DNA from: Albugo candida
Taxonomy: Eukaryota; Oomycota; Peronosporomycetes; Albuginales; Albuginaceae
Direction of reading: 5' to 3'
Length of the DNA stretch: 64,000 bases
Assembly: GCA_905220665.1 (NCBI GenBank)
Contig: CAJNAR010000192.1
Span: forward strand, 1 to 64,000
This document shows, one piece after another, positions 11,598 to 20,145 of this stretch. How positions within the stretch are numbered: position 1 is the first letter of the stretch; every line of letters begins with the position of its first letter. The notes under the pieces are model-generated. The model was not told the DNA's origin. It was given only the letters and a program-made list of their open reading frames with translations, and did not search any database. The translations under genes were made by a program, and so were the position numbers.

Positions 11598-13187
11598 ATG
11601 TGGGAAAGTTGGAAGACGAAAATCAAGAAACAGCTTCAAAGCATTGAAAAAAAGGTTGCAAAAGATAGCCGACGTGATGTTGAGTCTAGCCAGCGTGTTT
11701 TGGAAGTCACAGCGGCTCGATATCGCACTCAAGATACCAATGAGTCACGGTATTTTTACGAATCGAGTCTCCAACAATTTAAAATTTCAGTCGAAAACAA
11801 CGCGAAATACAACCAAGATGAAAGCTTCGACCATCACGTGAAGCATATGGAGAACTCTTCCAAGCATTTTTTTCGCCCTCCGGATAGTTCTTGTCGTCGC
11901 GTGCCGATCGAAAATGTTACAAAAAAATGTGGTAGCGTGACATCGAACCCGAGGGAGATTATTGACGAATTCAGAGATCATTGGGGTGGTGTCATGGGCT
12001 CTGTTTATAGCTCTGAGACCGACTCAAATGTTCCATGTGCAAGAAAGCAAAAAAAGTTGCTCGATTCGATTCACGTTTCCCTTGCCTCAGCAGAGCAAGA
12101 CCGTCTCTCAACTCGGTTAAGTACGACCGAGATGGCGGAAGCGATCAAGCACATGCGGAGTAGTTCTTCTCCAGGTATGGATGGACTACCAGCTGCATTT
12201 TATCAGCTTGATCCGGAAACGTTTGGAGAGTGTCTGAAGATCGTGTTCGAATATCAGCTGGAAAGTGGAATTTTACTTCGATCACAACGTCACTCAGCAA
12301 TCACACTTTTATACAAGAAAGGATCACGAGGTGATCCTGGCAACTATCGACCGATCGCACTACTTTGCGTCGATGTGAAAGTACTTTCAAAAGTGTTGGC
12401 GTATCGATTGCAACGTTTTTTGCCAAAATTGATCCATCAAGATCAAAAAGCATTTGTGCGTGGAAGGTCAATGCATCATCATATTCGACATCTCACCGAC
12501 ATCCAAGACTTGGTCACTCATCGTGGGGAGGAAGCTTATGCGACTTTTCTCGACTTTGAGAAAGCTTATGATCGAGTCAATTGGACGTACATGTTTCGCG
12601 TTTTGGAAAAAATGGGCGTTGGAAAAAGTTTCATCGATTGGTTTCGTCTTTTGTACAATAACACAAAGGCGCAGTTGATGATTAATGGAAATATCACACC
12701 GTCCATTACACCACAACGTGGAGTGAAACAAGGTGATCCTCTCTCAGCATTACTTTTTCTGATGACGATCGAACCTTTGGGAAATTTACTTCGTCAACAT
12801 GAAGAACATGGCATTTGGATTAATGGCACGACTGTCGCAACTGGACTATTTTTTGCGGACGATTCGACATTGCTTTCAGAGACACCAAATGGTGTTTTGA
12901 CGCAACTCGAACTCGTCCAAGTCTATTGCGATGGATCGGGTGCGAAACTCAACTTGAGTAAATCATCTTTGCTCTCGTTGAATCGGACCAAGCCATGTCC
13001 ACGTATTCCCAATTTGACCATAATGGGTCCGGAGGATTCGGTCAAGTATTTGGGTATTCCGTTCGGCCAGAAACCAACTCACTCGATGGTTATTTCAACT
13101 CTCGACAAGCGTTTTTACGATGGGTTTGGTGTATGGTTTCGACGAGCACGAACTGTTCGAGGTCGACTACTGTTGCGCAGACGATGA
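11598..13187 (+). CDS. LINE ORF2 reverse transcriptase domain, intact stretch of a broken ORF
   Basis: A 529-codon open stretch contains a complete non-LTR reverse transcriptase core. Visible are the fingers (SSSPGMDGLPAAFYQL, NYRPIALLCVDVKVLSKVLA), palm motif A (ATFLDFEKAYDRVNW, catalytic Asp in LDFEKAYD), motif B (QRGVKQGDPLSALLF), motif C FADD with both aspartates, and motif D/E with KYLGIPFG near the C-terminus. The catalytic residues are all present. The ATG at 11598 is internal to the ancestral ORF2, so no true translation start is implied. The frame ends at 13187 by a shift into the thumb/C-terminal region. This is the best preserved piece of the element. Confidence 0.9.
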   Translation: MWESWKTKIKKQLQSIEKKVAKDSRRDVESSQRVLEVTAARYRTQDTNESRYFYESSLQQFKISVENNAKYNQDESFDHHVKHMENSSKHFFRPPDSSCRRVPIENVTKKCGSVTSNPREIIDEFRDHWGGVMGSVYSSETDSNVPCARKQKKLLDSIHVSLASAEQDRLSTRLSTTEMAEAIKHMRSSSSPGMDGLPAAFYQLDPETFGECLKIVFEYQLESGILLRSQRHSAITLLYKKGSRGDPGNYRPIALLCVDVKVLSKVLAYRLQRFLPKLIHQDQKAFVRGRSMHHHIRHLTDIQDLVTHRGEEAYATFLDFEKAYDRVNWTYMFRVLEKMGVGKSFIDWFRLLYNNTKAQLMINGNITPSITPQRGVKQGDPLSALLFLMTIEPLGNLLRQHEEHGIWINGTTVATGLFFADDSTLLSETPNGVLTQLELVQVYCDGSGAKLNLSKSSLLSLNRTKPCPRIPNLTIMGPEDSVKYLGIPFGQKPTHSMVISTLDKRFYDGFGVWFRRARTVRGRLLLRRR

Positions 13188-14859
13188 TTTTATCACGTTT
13201 GTGGCATTACACGATGCACGTTGATATACCCGCAGTGACCATTCGACAGTGGCAATCGATGTTAAATCGATTTGTGCTTGGTCGGAAACACAAAAAAGAT
13301 TCAGAACATGTTCACCTACTCAGCAAAGAATTTTTACATCTTCGCCGACAAGATGGTGGACTACAAGTTCTTTTTTTGATGGGACGACTAAAGCTACAAC
13401 GTATTCAATTCCTTCAGCAGTTTGCATCCGATGCGTCAACAATTATTCCTGCGAATTGGACAACTGCTTCGACGGAATTATTGCAACTTATCCAACCTTC
13501 CTTTGGACCACACAAGCCGATGGATTTATTCACCATCGCACCAAATCGACATGGGAAAATGGTTCAATGGGAGAGCATATCGTCATGGTGGAAACAAGCA
13601 TTTAGAATGTGGCATCAGATGGATTGGAGCATTTTAATATCAGATTTGAATGTTTCACAACGCCGTCAGTATTACATGGAACAACCGCTGTGGTTTCACT
13701 GCGACCAAAGTTACATTACGAAGCTGCTACTCGTACCCCAAATACGCAGAACGTTTGGTACAATCTTGGCATGGCGGTCGAGCCACATCGCACATTTCGA
13801 AAATCGTTTGCTACGCTTTTCGAGATTCGCAGTCTGCAAGACTTTTTTCGAGAAAACGACACATGGCCAACCAAGGAAGATTTCGTCGCCAACTATTACA
13901 ACGACGAAGAGCTGAACACATCGGATATGTCTGAAGAAAAGTTGCTGAGTCGACTTTACAATGAAGTCACTCAGATTCTCCAGCGTATCCACTTGACGAT
14001 TGGTCTCATCACTTGGATTACACCAACCACAAGTGGCAGATCATTTTATGTGGGAGTAAAAAGTAAGGAACGGAAACTATATTTTCCATCTATTCCACGC
14101 TCACAACTCTCACGAATCGTCTGGAAACCTCCCGAACCAACCAAGAGTCATCCGATGTCGACACATTGGTCATCACGGGAGAGATCGGACGCACTGGATT
14201 CCGAACGAGTTCGAACTTTTATGGCTACATCACGGCATCTTCGAAAACGTGTATTACCAATTTTTGAGGATTTACAGTTTCGTCTAGCCTTTCGGATGTT
14301 GCCAGTTCGATCTCGTTTCTGGTTCCTAAAGGATATTCAGCCCGACATTATATTGTGCACGCAGCCTTCGTATGGGGCAGTGGAATCCGATCAACATCTC
14401 TTTCTAGAGTGCGATCACACGGCACAATTATGGAGGGAGTTACTCCCTAGTTGGGATCAGTTTTTCTCCTCTCGACCACGTTGGACGCATATTGCATGTG
14501 CAATCGTACCAGCACTACGGTCGGATTGGAAAGAATATTTAGCAATTATAGCGGATTTGTGGCTTGCATTGCAAGCGGTGACACTGCACTTCGTCTGGAC
14601 AGATCGGAATCGTCGTTTGTTCGATCAGCGATCAGCAACTCCGACAGTTCCAGCACTTTTCGTGATCTACACCACGTTTAGTGCGCACGTTCGGTACTTT
14701 CGAAGACAGTGTTACGACCACGGGGAACGCATTCGGCTTGCAAAGGTACTGGATCAACTCGCAACGCAAGGATCATTTGGTGGATTTTTCAGAAGTCGAA
14801 GATCATTGCTGCGGGTACGGCACAGGCGAGTTGAACGGCAAGTGCAACTCAGATCCTAG
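13188..14859 (+). pseudogene. LINE ORF2 thumb and zinc-binding C-terminal region, frameshifted
   Basis: After the reverse transcriptase the protein continues in two further frames, to 13915 and then from about 13700 to 14859. The first part includes MILSRLWHYTMHVDIP and LNRFVLGRKHKK. The second carries LAFRMLPVRSRFWFLKDI followed by ESDQHLFLECDHTAQLWREL, the Cys/His pattern of the zf-RVT domain that closes many plant and oomycete L1 ORF2 proteins. The normal stop (TAG) follows at 14857-14859. At least two frame changes separate it from the RT core. Confidence 0.75.
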
Positions 14860-15102
14860 TCCTAGTTGGCTGGTTATGCTCACCGTAGTGTGGCGCACAC
14901 CAATTTGCAAACCACGGTACTTTTGGACCATTTTTACAACTTAACAACTTTTTCAACTTTACAGCATTTGCAAGCTGGACACAGTCTCGTATTTAGGGTG
15001 CTGAGGCTACTAAGATACGAGATTATCAACGAGACGACATTTTATCATCTCTCACAGGTATTTCACGAAACGTTTTTTATATGTATATATGTTATTTAAG
15101 AT

Positions 15103-15167
15103 AGCCTAGGCAACTAGAGAAGTAAGTTAGTCTAATTCTAGTAATATAGACACCTTCAACTGAGCTC
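15103..15167 (+). repeat. Dispersed 65-nt repeat at LINE 3' border
   Basis: The segment AGCCTAGGCAACTA... to CTTCAACTGAGCT recurs at 38350-38411 with only scattered differences, far from any other LINE sequence. Its last 37 nt also match 8091-8127. It lies where the + LINE ends and the inverted LINE fragment begins. Confidence 0.6.
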
Positions 15168-15275
15168 CGTGAAGGCCACTTGAGTTGCCGCTATATGGCT
15201 CGTCGGTGGGATTTTTTGAGCAGTTTCCGGGTATCGGTATGGAGACACTGCTCTTACAGCATGCGAGCAACTGGG

Positions 15276-16422
15276 TCAATAGGGGTAGAGGGGGTTGCTA
15301 CGAACAACGCCACAGTCTTCAACCGTCACGACACAAGTGATATCGTAGCCTTCGTCGTCTTCCAACGGCGAGAAAGCAAGTTGATAACCGGTTCGGGTGA
15401 TTGGGAGATTGAAGAAGGCTTCATCTTCTTCTGTGCATGCCATGATATCCACTACTTTGCCATGAGGAAGTGGTGGTGGTGGTCTGCAGTTGATCTGTTT
15501 CGATACCTGAGACCACATATCGAAAAAATCCTTGACAGTAGGGCACGTCAAGGGTGTTTGGGCGCGGAGTGATGACTTCCGCCGGCTGTGACTGGCCAAG
15601 ATCGATAGGGCGAAGGGTATTCTTGGATGGCTGGAACCCTTTTGCCGCTTTCGCCGCCGCCTTCTTTGCCACTATCGAAGGTGGCGTAACTTGATTATAT
15701 GCCCCATGTTTGTGGTGGACATAAACTGGATCCGGACAACCAGGAAAGTAGATCTTCCGCAGAGGTTGACGGTCCGCGGAGATTAGTTGGATCGGTCCAG
15801 TTTTCGACCGAAACCAAAAGACTCTGTCCCTGGAGTCGATAAGCCCTGGTTTGGTGCTGGGCGTGAGCATGAATGGTATGCCCATGGGCTCAAAGTAACC
15901 CACTATCGCGTCATCTGACAGACCCATAGGTGCCTTGTTGAGTTTCACAAAGTACCAGTCGCCAAATCGACGGTATGGTTGCACGAGAAACTGTTTTCCC
16001 ATGCATCTAATGGCCGTGCCGCCCAGTTTCTGAGCCATCGCTTTGTCGAGGCAGTGGAATTTAAGCCCGCGGTTTTTGATGCTCACGAAGTCGCAAAGTG
16101 AGTCCAAAGCCATCGTCCAAGTGGCTTTTTGCGCTTCCTGATGGAGCGAGAGAAGTATTTCGTCGAGGCGAAACGTTGCCGTCAACCTCGGGGCCAGAAT
16201 GAACAATTCGAGCTTCTCACAAGGATCGATACGTGACTTTTGCACCTCTCGTAAGGCCAGCATGCGGAAGGTGTCAGGCGATGCATTAGACGCAACCGCA
16301 TCCTCAATTGCTTGAAAGAGATTATCGCTGGGTACATAGCGTAATCGGTGCGGGTTGGATTGACGGAAAGTATTGCGCCATGCTATGTCCAGATTGGGCT
16401 GCGGGGTCTTTGCTGGAGCCAT
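15276..16422 (-). pseudogene. ORF1 protein of second LINE, one frameshift
   Basis: The first frame runs from 16491 (an internal ATG at 16420-16422, MAPAKTPQPNLDIAW, is the likelier start) to 15421. The protein-like sequence changes frame near 15590, where LGQSQPAEVITPRPN is matched by LASHSRRKSSLRAQTP in the next frame, and that second frame ends at 15276. The centre (KAMAQKLGGTAIRCMGKQFL, FRSKTGPIQLI, YFPGCPDPVYVHHKH) resembles the corresponding part of the ORF1 at 8.2-9.3 kb. The Ala/Lys-rich segment VAKKAAAKAAKGF could bind nucleic acid. The C-terminus holds a poly-Pro stretch and an acidic tail (SPLEDDEG). It is an ORF1 by paralogy and position only. Confidence 0.65.
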
Positions 16423-16554
16423 GTTATCCCTTGTATAATCACGTATATGAATCACAAAATAAGGGTTCTCCACTGAGAATAGAGGCTCCAACTAGGATGG
16501 TTGGTAAAAGAGGGTTCCGCCAATGAAAGAAAGCGAAGCTGAGTTCCACCAATA

Positions 16555-16700
16555 AGATTGGTGAGATCGGTTTTGCGAAGACTGGAAGTGTTTCAGTGGA
16601 CTTCGCAGAGATTGGCAAAAGTTGTAGCGGACTTTGCGAAGATTCGCAAAAGTTGTAGCGGACTTCGCGAGCTGTAGAACGCTGTAGAAGGTTCGAAACC
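16555..16700 (-). repeat. Short tandem repeat in LINE 5' leader
   Basis: The + strand reading GCAAAAGTTGTAGCGGACTT is repeated twice within 40 nt (about 16616-16667). It is flanked by variants on the theme GGACTTCGC / TTTGCGAAGA at 16569, 16600, 16633 and 16659. The block lies just upstream of ORF1 and fits an internal promoter array of the LINE. Confidence 0.6.
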
Positions 16701-16934
16701 GGACTGGAAAGCAAGTCGAGGGGTTGCGATCGCTGGAGAAGGTTTGAGGACTGGGATGAACCGGGCTTAGTGCTGGGTTGAGTGGCTGGGAGTTCGGCAA
16801 AAGAGCGAAGACGGCTGGAGGTAGTAGGAATGTTGCGTTAAAGTTACTCTTCGTGTGGTGTAGTGTGAATATCACTTGTGGACTAGAGAGCAAATTTAAA
16901 AGTGGCTTAACGAGTCTGGTGAAACCGGTTCTTA

Positions 16935-19911
16935 TTCCGATTAATCACCGCTCTCTGTTGCTCTTCACCTTGAACATAATCAGAGTCGTCAGCACTCCAT
17001 ATTTTCGATATCCAGTCTTCATGCCCATCGTCACTAAAAATTTCATACGTTTTTTCTTTCTGCGAAAAGATTGTCAATTCCTTTAATTCCGATTAAGAAT
17101 ATTTCACATCGTTTTCTTGCATCGTCTCGTTACTAGGAGCTATTGTCTTGGTATGTGAATGATTACGGAGACGGCCTTGGTCTATCAAAGCTTGAACGTG
17201 TCTTTCTTCTGTCTCACGTAGATATTCCTTACACGATTTCAGCTGACAATTCGTGGCTTTGCCACCGATTGCTTCTTTCAAAAGAGATTTAATGATAAAA
17301 TGACGCAATTGTTCTTTCTCAGTGAAAGGGTCATCAGTAATTGGGTTGTGTTTTTCCACAGTAGCAATTTTGGCTTGTAGCGTTCGTATGAGTTCATTTT
17401 TCTCGCGAAGAAGACACTTGCATGTTTCGAGAGACTTAAATTCCTCAGTGCATGAACATCCCAATTTCTCGGCTTGAGCTATTTTCAAGGCCAGTTTTTT
17501 CTTTTCGCCTGGATACGTCCGAATTGCACTGAGTGCTCCCAGCAGAGTGATCTGTACTTCGAGAATCTCACGAACTAGGCTAATTGCCGATACACGAACA
17601 GGAGTTGCCATCGCTTCAGGGGCTGAACGAGTGCGAGTTTCGAAGTGAATAATGCGCTTTTGGACTTTTATAAACACGAAGACGTGTTCATCATGCGCAT
17701 TCGCTTATTGGCACCAGCAACCTCTTCAGTCTTCCGTTTCAAAACAGTATTCTGCTTTGCATGTAATTCCGATAATTTCTGTAATTGGTACTGCTTTCGC
17801 TCTTCCTGACGTTTGAGACGAAGTATCCGCAGTTGTTGCTGTCGCTTTTCTTTCTGATGACGTTCGGATTCTTCCCTCCATTGACGCTGTAAATTCGCCT
17901 TTTGTTTTTTCATTGCAGATACTTCGTTCTCTAATGTTGTAATTTGCAATGTACCATTCTTGAGCTGTAAAGTAGGTCTTTTGCACTCCCGCTCGGCACC
18001 ACGGGCAAAGCCAACTTGCTGCTGAAGACTTTTCCGCTGTTCGTGTAATCTGGAGGAGGGCATTGTCGAGTTGGCTTTACTATGAATGGCTGTTGCAAGT
18101 TTCTTTTCATCTTTCGTAAGCGCATCTATCTCTTCCTCCAGTTGAATGATCTTTTGCGAGTAATATGATGTCAAAGCGAGTAATTTAGCCTTCAATAGTT
18201 TGCCAGCAAGATTCTTCTCCTCATTTGTAATGGTCAAAGTGGAATGACTCAGTAACTCCAAAATCTTCTCCCGCTCTGTTTGCTCTTGCGACAAAAACTG
18301 TAAATCTGATGGTAACTTTTGCGTCGACCAGTCAGTTCTTTCATCATAACCAGCTTCTGTCTCCTTTGCAATAACGAGACTCGGCACTTTAGTTCGAATT
18401 CCATCGCTTCTTCCAATAACTTTGATTTGGCGGATGCTTGGGTGATGTCTTCCGCGGAGAAAAGCTCTTGAGCAGCGCGTTTCCACTTCTCTTTGGAAGA
18501 CTTAAGAATACGTAACTCTTCATCTTTTATCAGCAGTAATTCGTTCAGCCTTTTTATTTTTTCGGAATTGGAAATGGAGCCAGTTTCAGGATGCGAGAGC
18601 TCCGACGTCGATATTCCGGAACTAAAGCTGGTATTTTGTTGTTTCAATAATTCGAGCTGTAATAGTTCCACCTTAGTACATAAGCTCACAATCTCATTCG
18701 ATGGATTTATTTCACAGTTTGCAACAGTATGATTTTGGATGTTTCGTGCACGAGCCGCGTACCTCAGCGTGCTGGATATATCATCATAATTCACGTGTGC
18801 AGGGCTCATACACGCAATCATAAGTGTTTTGCTATTTCCACCAAGACTATCCTGCAGCAGTCGAGTAAGCTTGGAGTCACGATACGGCACATGTAGCATC
18901 GACAATGAGCCATTAGCTGCATTCTCCTGCGCGTGGGAAGTTCTTTTACGTTCACATAGAGCACTTATAACGTTGCCCAGAGCCAAAAGCCCTTCATTGA
19001 TATTAAGACCCTCTTTGAACCGCAAAACTTCGGCGTTGGTGCGTTTTGCACGTTCAGAGCATGCTAAGTCGACCAGATGAAATTTTGAGTTTCGATTTTC
19101 CGCATTACCAGTGTCATCATATTTGAAGCACTGCTCCATTGTGAGTGTACAGATAGCATGAGATCGACTAGAGTTGGCATCCATACTGGTGGAAGTCTTG
19201 CGGTTTAATGTACCAAATTATTAGAACTCTGCCACTTGTTCGAGTGATTCCACCGTGTGTTCCGACAATCCCGGGATACAAATACCTCTTTTCCCATCAT
19301 CACGAATGAAAAGATTCGTACTAGCAGACACTACCAGTAAATCGTGTATCTCTTCGTTCAGTACTTCCAAGTAAGCGATTTTTAGTGAGACATTCCCACT
19401 CGTTTGCCGCATCCGATCGAATATCTATCACATCGCTTGTCAATCCACTGAGATGAATTTTACTCCAGAAAACACTCACATCTTCTATACAGCGAGGAAT
19501 GATTCCACGATTGCAAGATTTCAGACTCAGTTTGAATTCATTTCCCATTGTGTACCTATCGCAATGCTTTATGAGAATTTTTGCTCGTTCAACTTATCAA
19601 TACATACGTCTTGCCCGAGCATGTCTGTCCATACGCAAAAAAACAGTCGCATTGTATTCATCAAAGAAGCGATCGATCAGAGGAGGAATCAGTTGCGTGT
19701 AGATGTCCTCCTGGCTGCTCTCGGGTGGATACACAGCATCGAAATCAAATACTTTATCTTGCTGTGAGACGACTCGAATACGAGTGTTTTGTATTTGCAG
19801 ACAATTCTCATTCGCATGTGCAATTTCGGTACTGCTCAACGGTCGGACGCGCACAGCGACTTTCACTGCGCTTTCAGAGAATCTTTCATTTTCCATACAT
19901 CTTTCCGTCAT
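16935..19911 (-). pseudogene. Kinesin-4 (KIF4-type chromokinesin) pseudogene, copy 1, with motor
   Basis: Start ATG 19909-19911 (MTERCMENERFSES). Motor motifs in order are VKVAVRVRPL, P-loop [58 protein letters not shown] and [13 protein letters not shown], the last diagnostic of kinesin-4. A coiled coil follows, ending in the KIF4-like VLKRKTEEVAGANKRM. Three introns restore the frame: 19556-19607 (52 nt), 19425-19479 (55 nt) and 18298-18350 (53 nt). Lesions are a frameshift in a 7-A run (19637-19643) just before the P-loop, tandem stops at 19218-19223, a stop at 17668-17670, a 1-nt deletion just after it, and a stop at 17093-17095. Switch II has Cys for the invariant Gly. The 3' end is cut at about 16934 by the inverted LINE fragment. 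Such motors move on microtubules and bind chromosomes; this copy cannot. Confidence 0.93.
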
Positions 19912-19995
19912 GTCTTCAACAAAAAGTGCAACTAAGCGCGATAAAATATAAAAGTTTAAACGTTTTAGTGCTAATATTTGGCCAACCATATATTG
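19912..19995 (-). promoter_or_regulatory. Upstream region shared by both kinesin copies
   Basis: About 80 nt immediately upstream of the kinesin start (AAAATATAAAAG near 19950, GTGCTAATATTTGG near 19970) is conserved at 47350-47430 in front of the second copy, then similarity stops. It probably holds the ancestral core promoter; no specific factor site is claimed. Confidence 0.45.
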
Positions 19996-20145
19996 TTAGT
20001 TCGGACAGTCTTCATCGATAGATTCCATTGCGACCATAAGCACGATGCCATGCGGTACCTCCTATACTATCCGAGTTTGTCAAAGTAACATTGGTCAGAC
20101 ACAGAGCACCAACAGATCCCAGAGAATCACGAACTGCTCACAAAA

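Larger units (their letters stand above)
7725..15167 (+). mobile_element. L1-type LINE retrotransposon, near full length, inactivated
   Basis: A single + strand element carries a 5' UTR with a repeated motif, an ORF1 (8229-9962), a region of unknown function (9976-10740), an apurinic-type endonuclease (about 10737-11500), a reverse transcriptase (11598-13187) and a C-terminal zinc-binding segment ending at 14859. The order EN-RT-C-terminal Cys/His is that of L1-clade non-LTR elements. No LTRs, integrase or protease are present, and no poly(A) tail is obvious after 14863. All functional parts survive, but they lie in at least three frames with several in-frame stops, so the copy is dead. The ends are uncertain: the 37-nt repeats at 8091 and 15131 may mark element borders. 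It meets an inverted LINE fragment at its 3' side. Confidence 0.85.
15175..16933 (-). mobile_element. Inverted fragment of a second LINE (5' UTR and ORF1 only)
   Basis: This minus-strand segment contains an ORF1 related to that of the neighbouring + LINE, preceded at 16.5-16.9 kb by a G-rich leader with tandem repeats. No endonuclease or reverse transcriptase follows; downstream the element stops at about 15175, against the end of the + LINE. That is unusual, because LINE copies normally lose their 5' rather than their 3' half. Its upstream border at about 16934 coincides with the point where the kinesin pseudogene loses homology to its paralogue, so the insertion or a linked deletion probably truncated that gene. 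Confidence 0.65.

Noticed and set aside
17931..18125. Small frames inside the kinesin stalk on either strand (also 46350-46749)
   Set aside because: Shadows of the real minus-strand kinesin frame, duplicated because the underlying DNA is duplicated.
18249..18486. Apparent frameshift in the kinesin stalk present in both copies
   Set aside because: A 53-nt GT-AG intron at the same place in both copies restores the frame, so it is splicing and not a lesion.
19321..19548. Minus frame continuing past GIIPRCIEDV into SVFWSKIHL as kinesin sequence
   Set aside because: The segment is intron 2 (19425-19479); removing it gives the normal CIED-IFDRM motor sequence.
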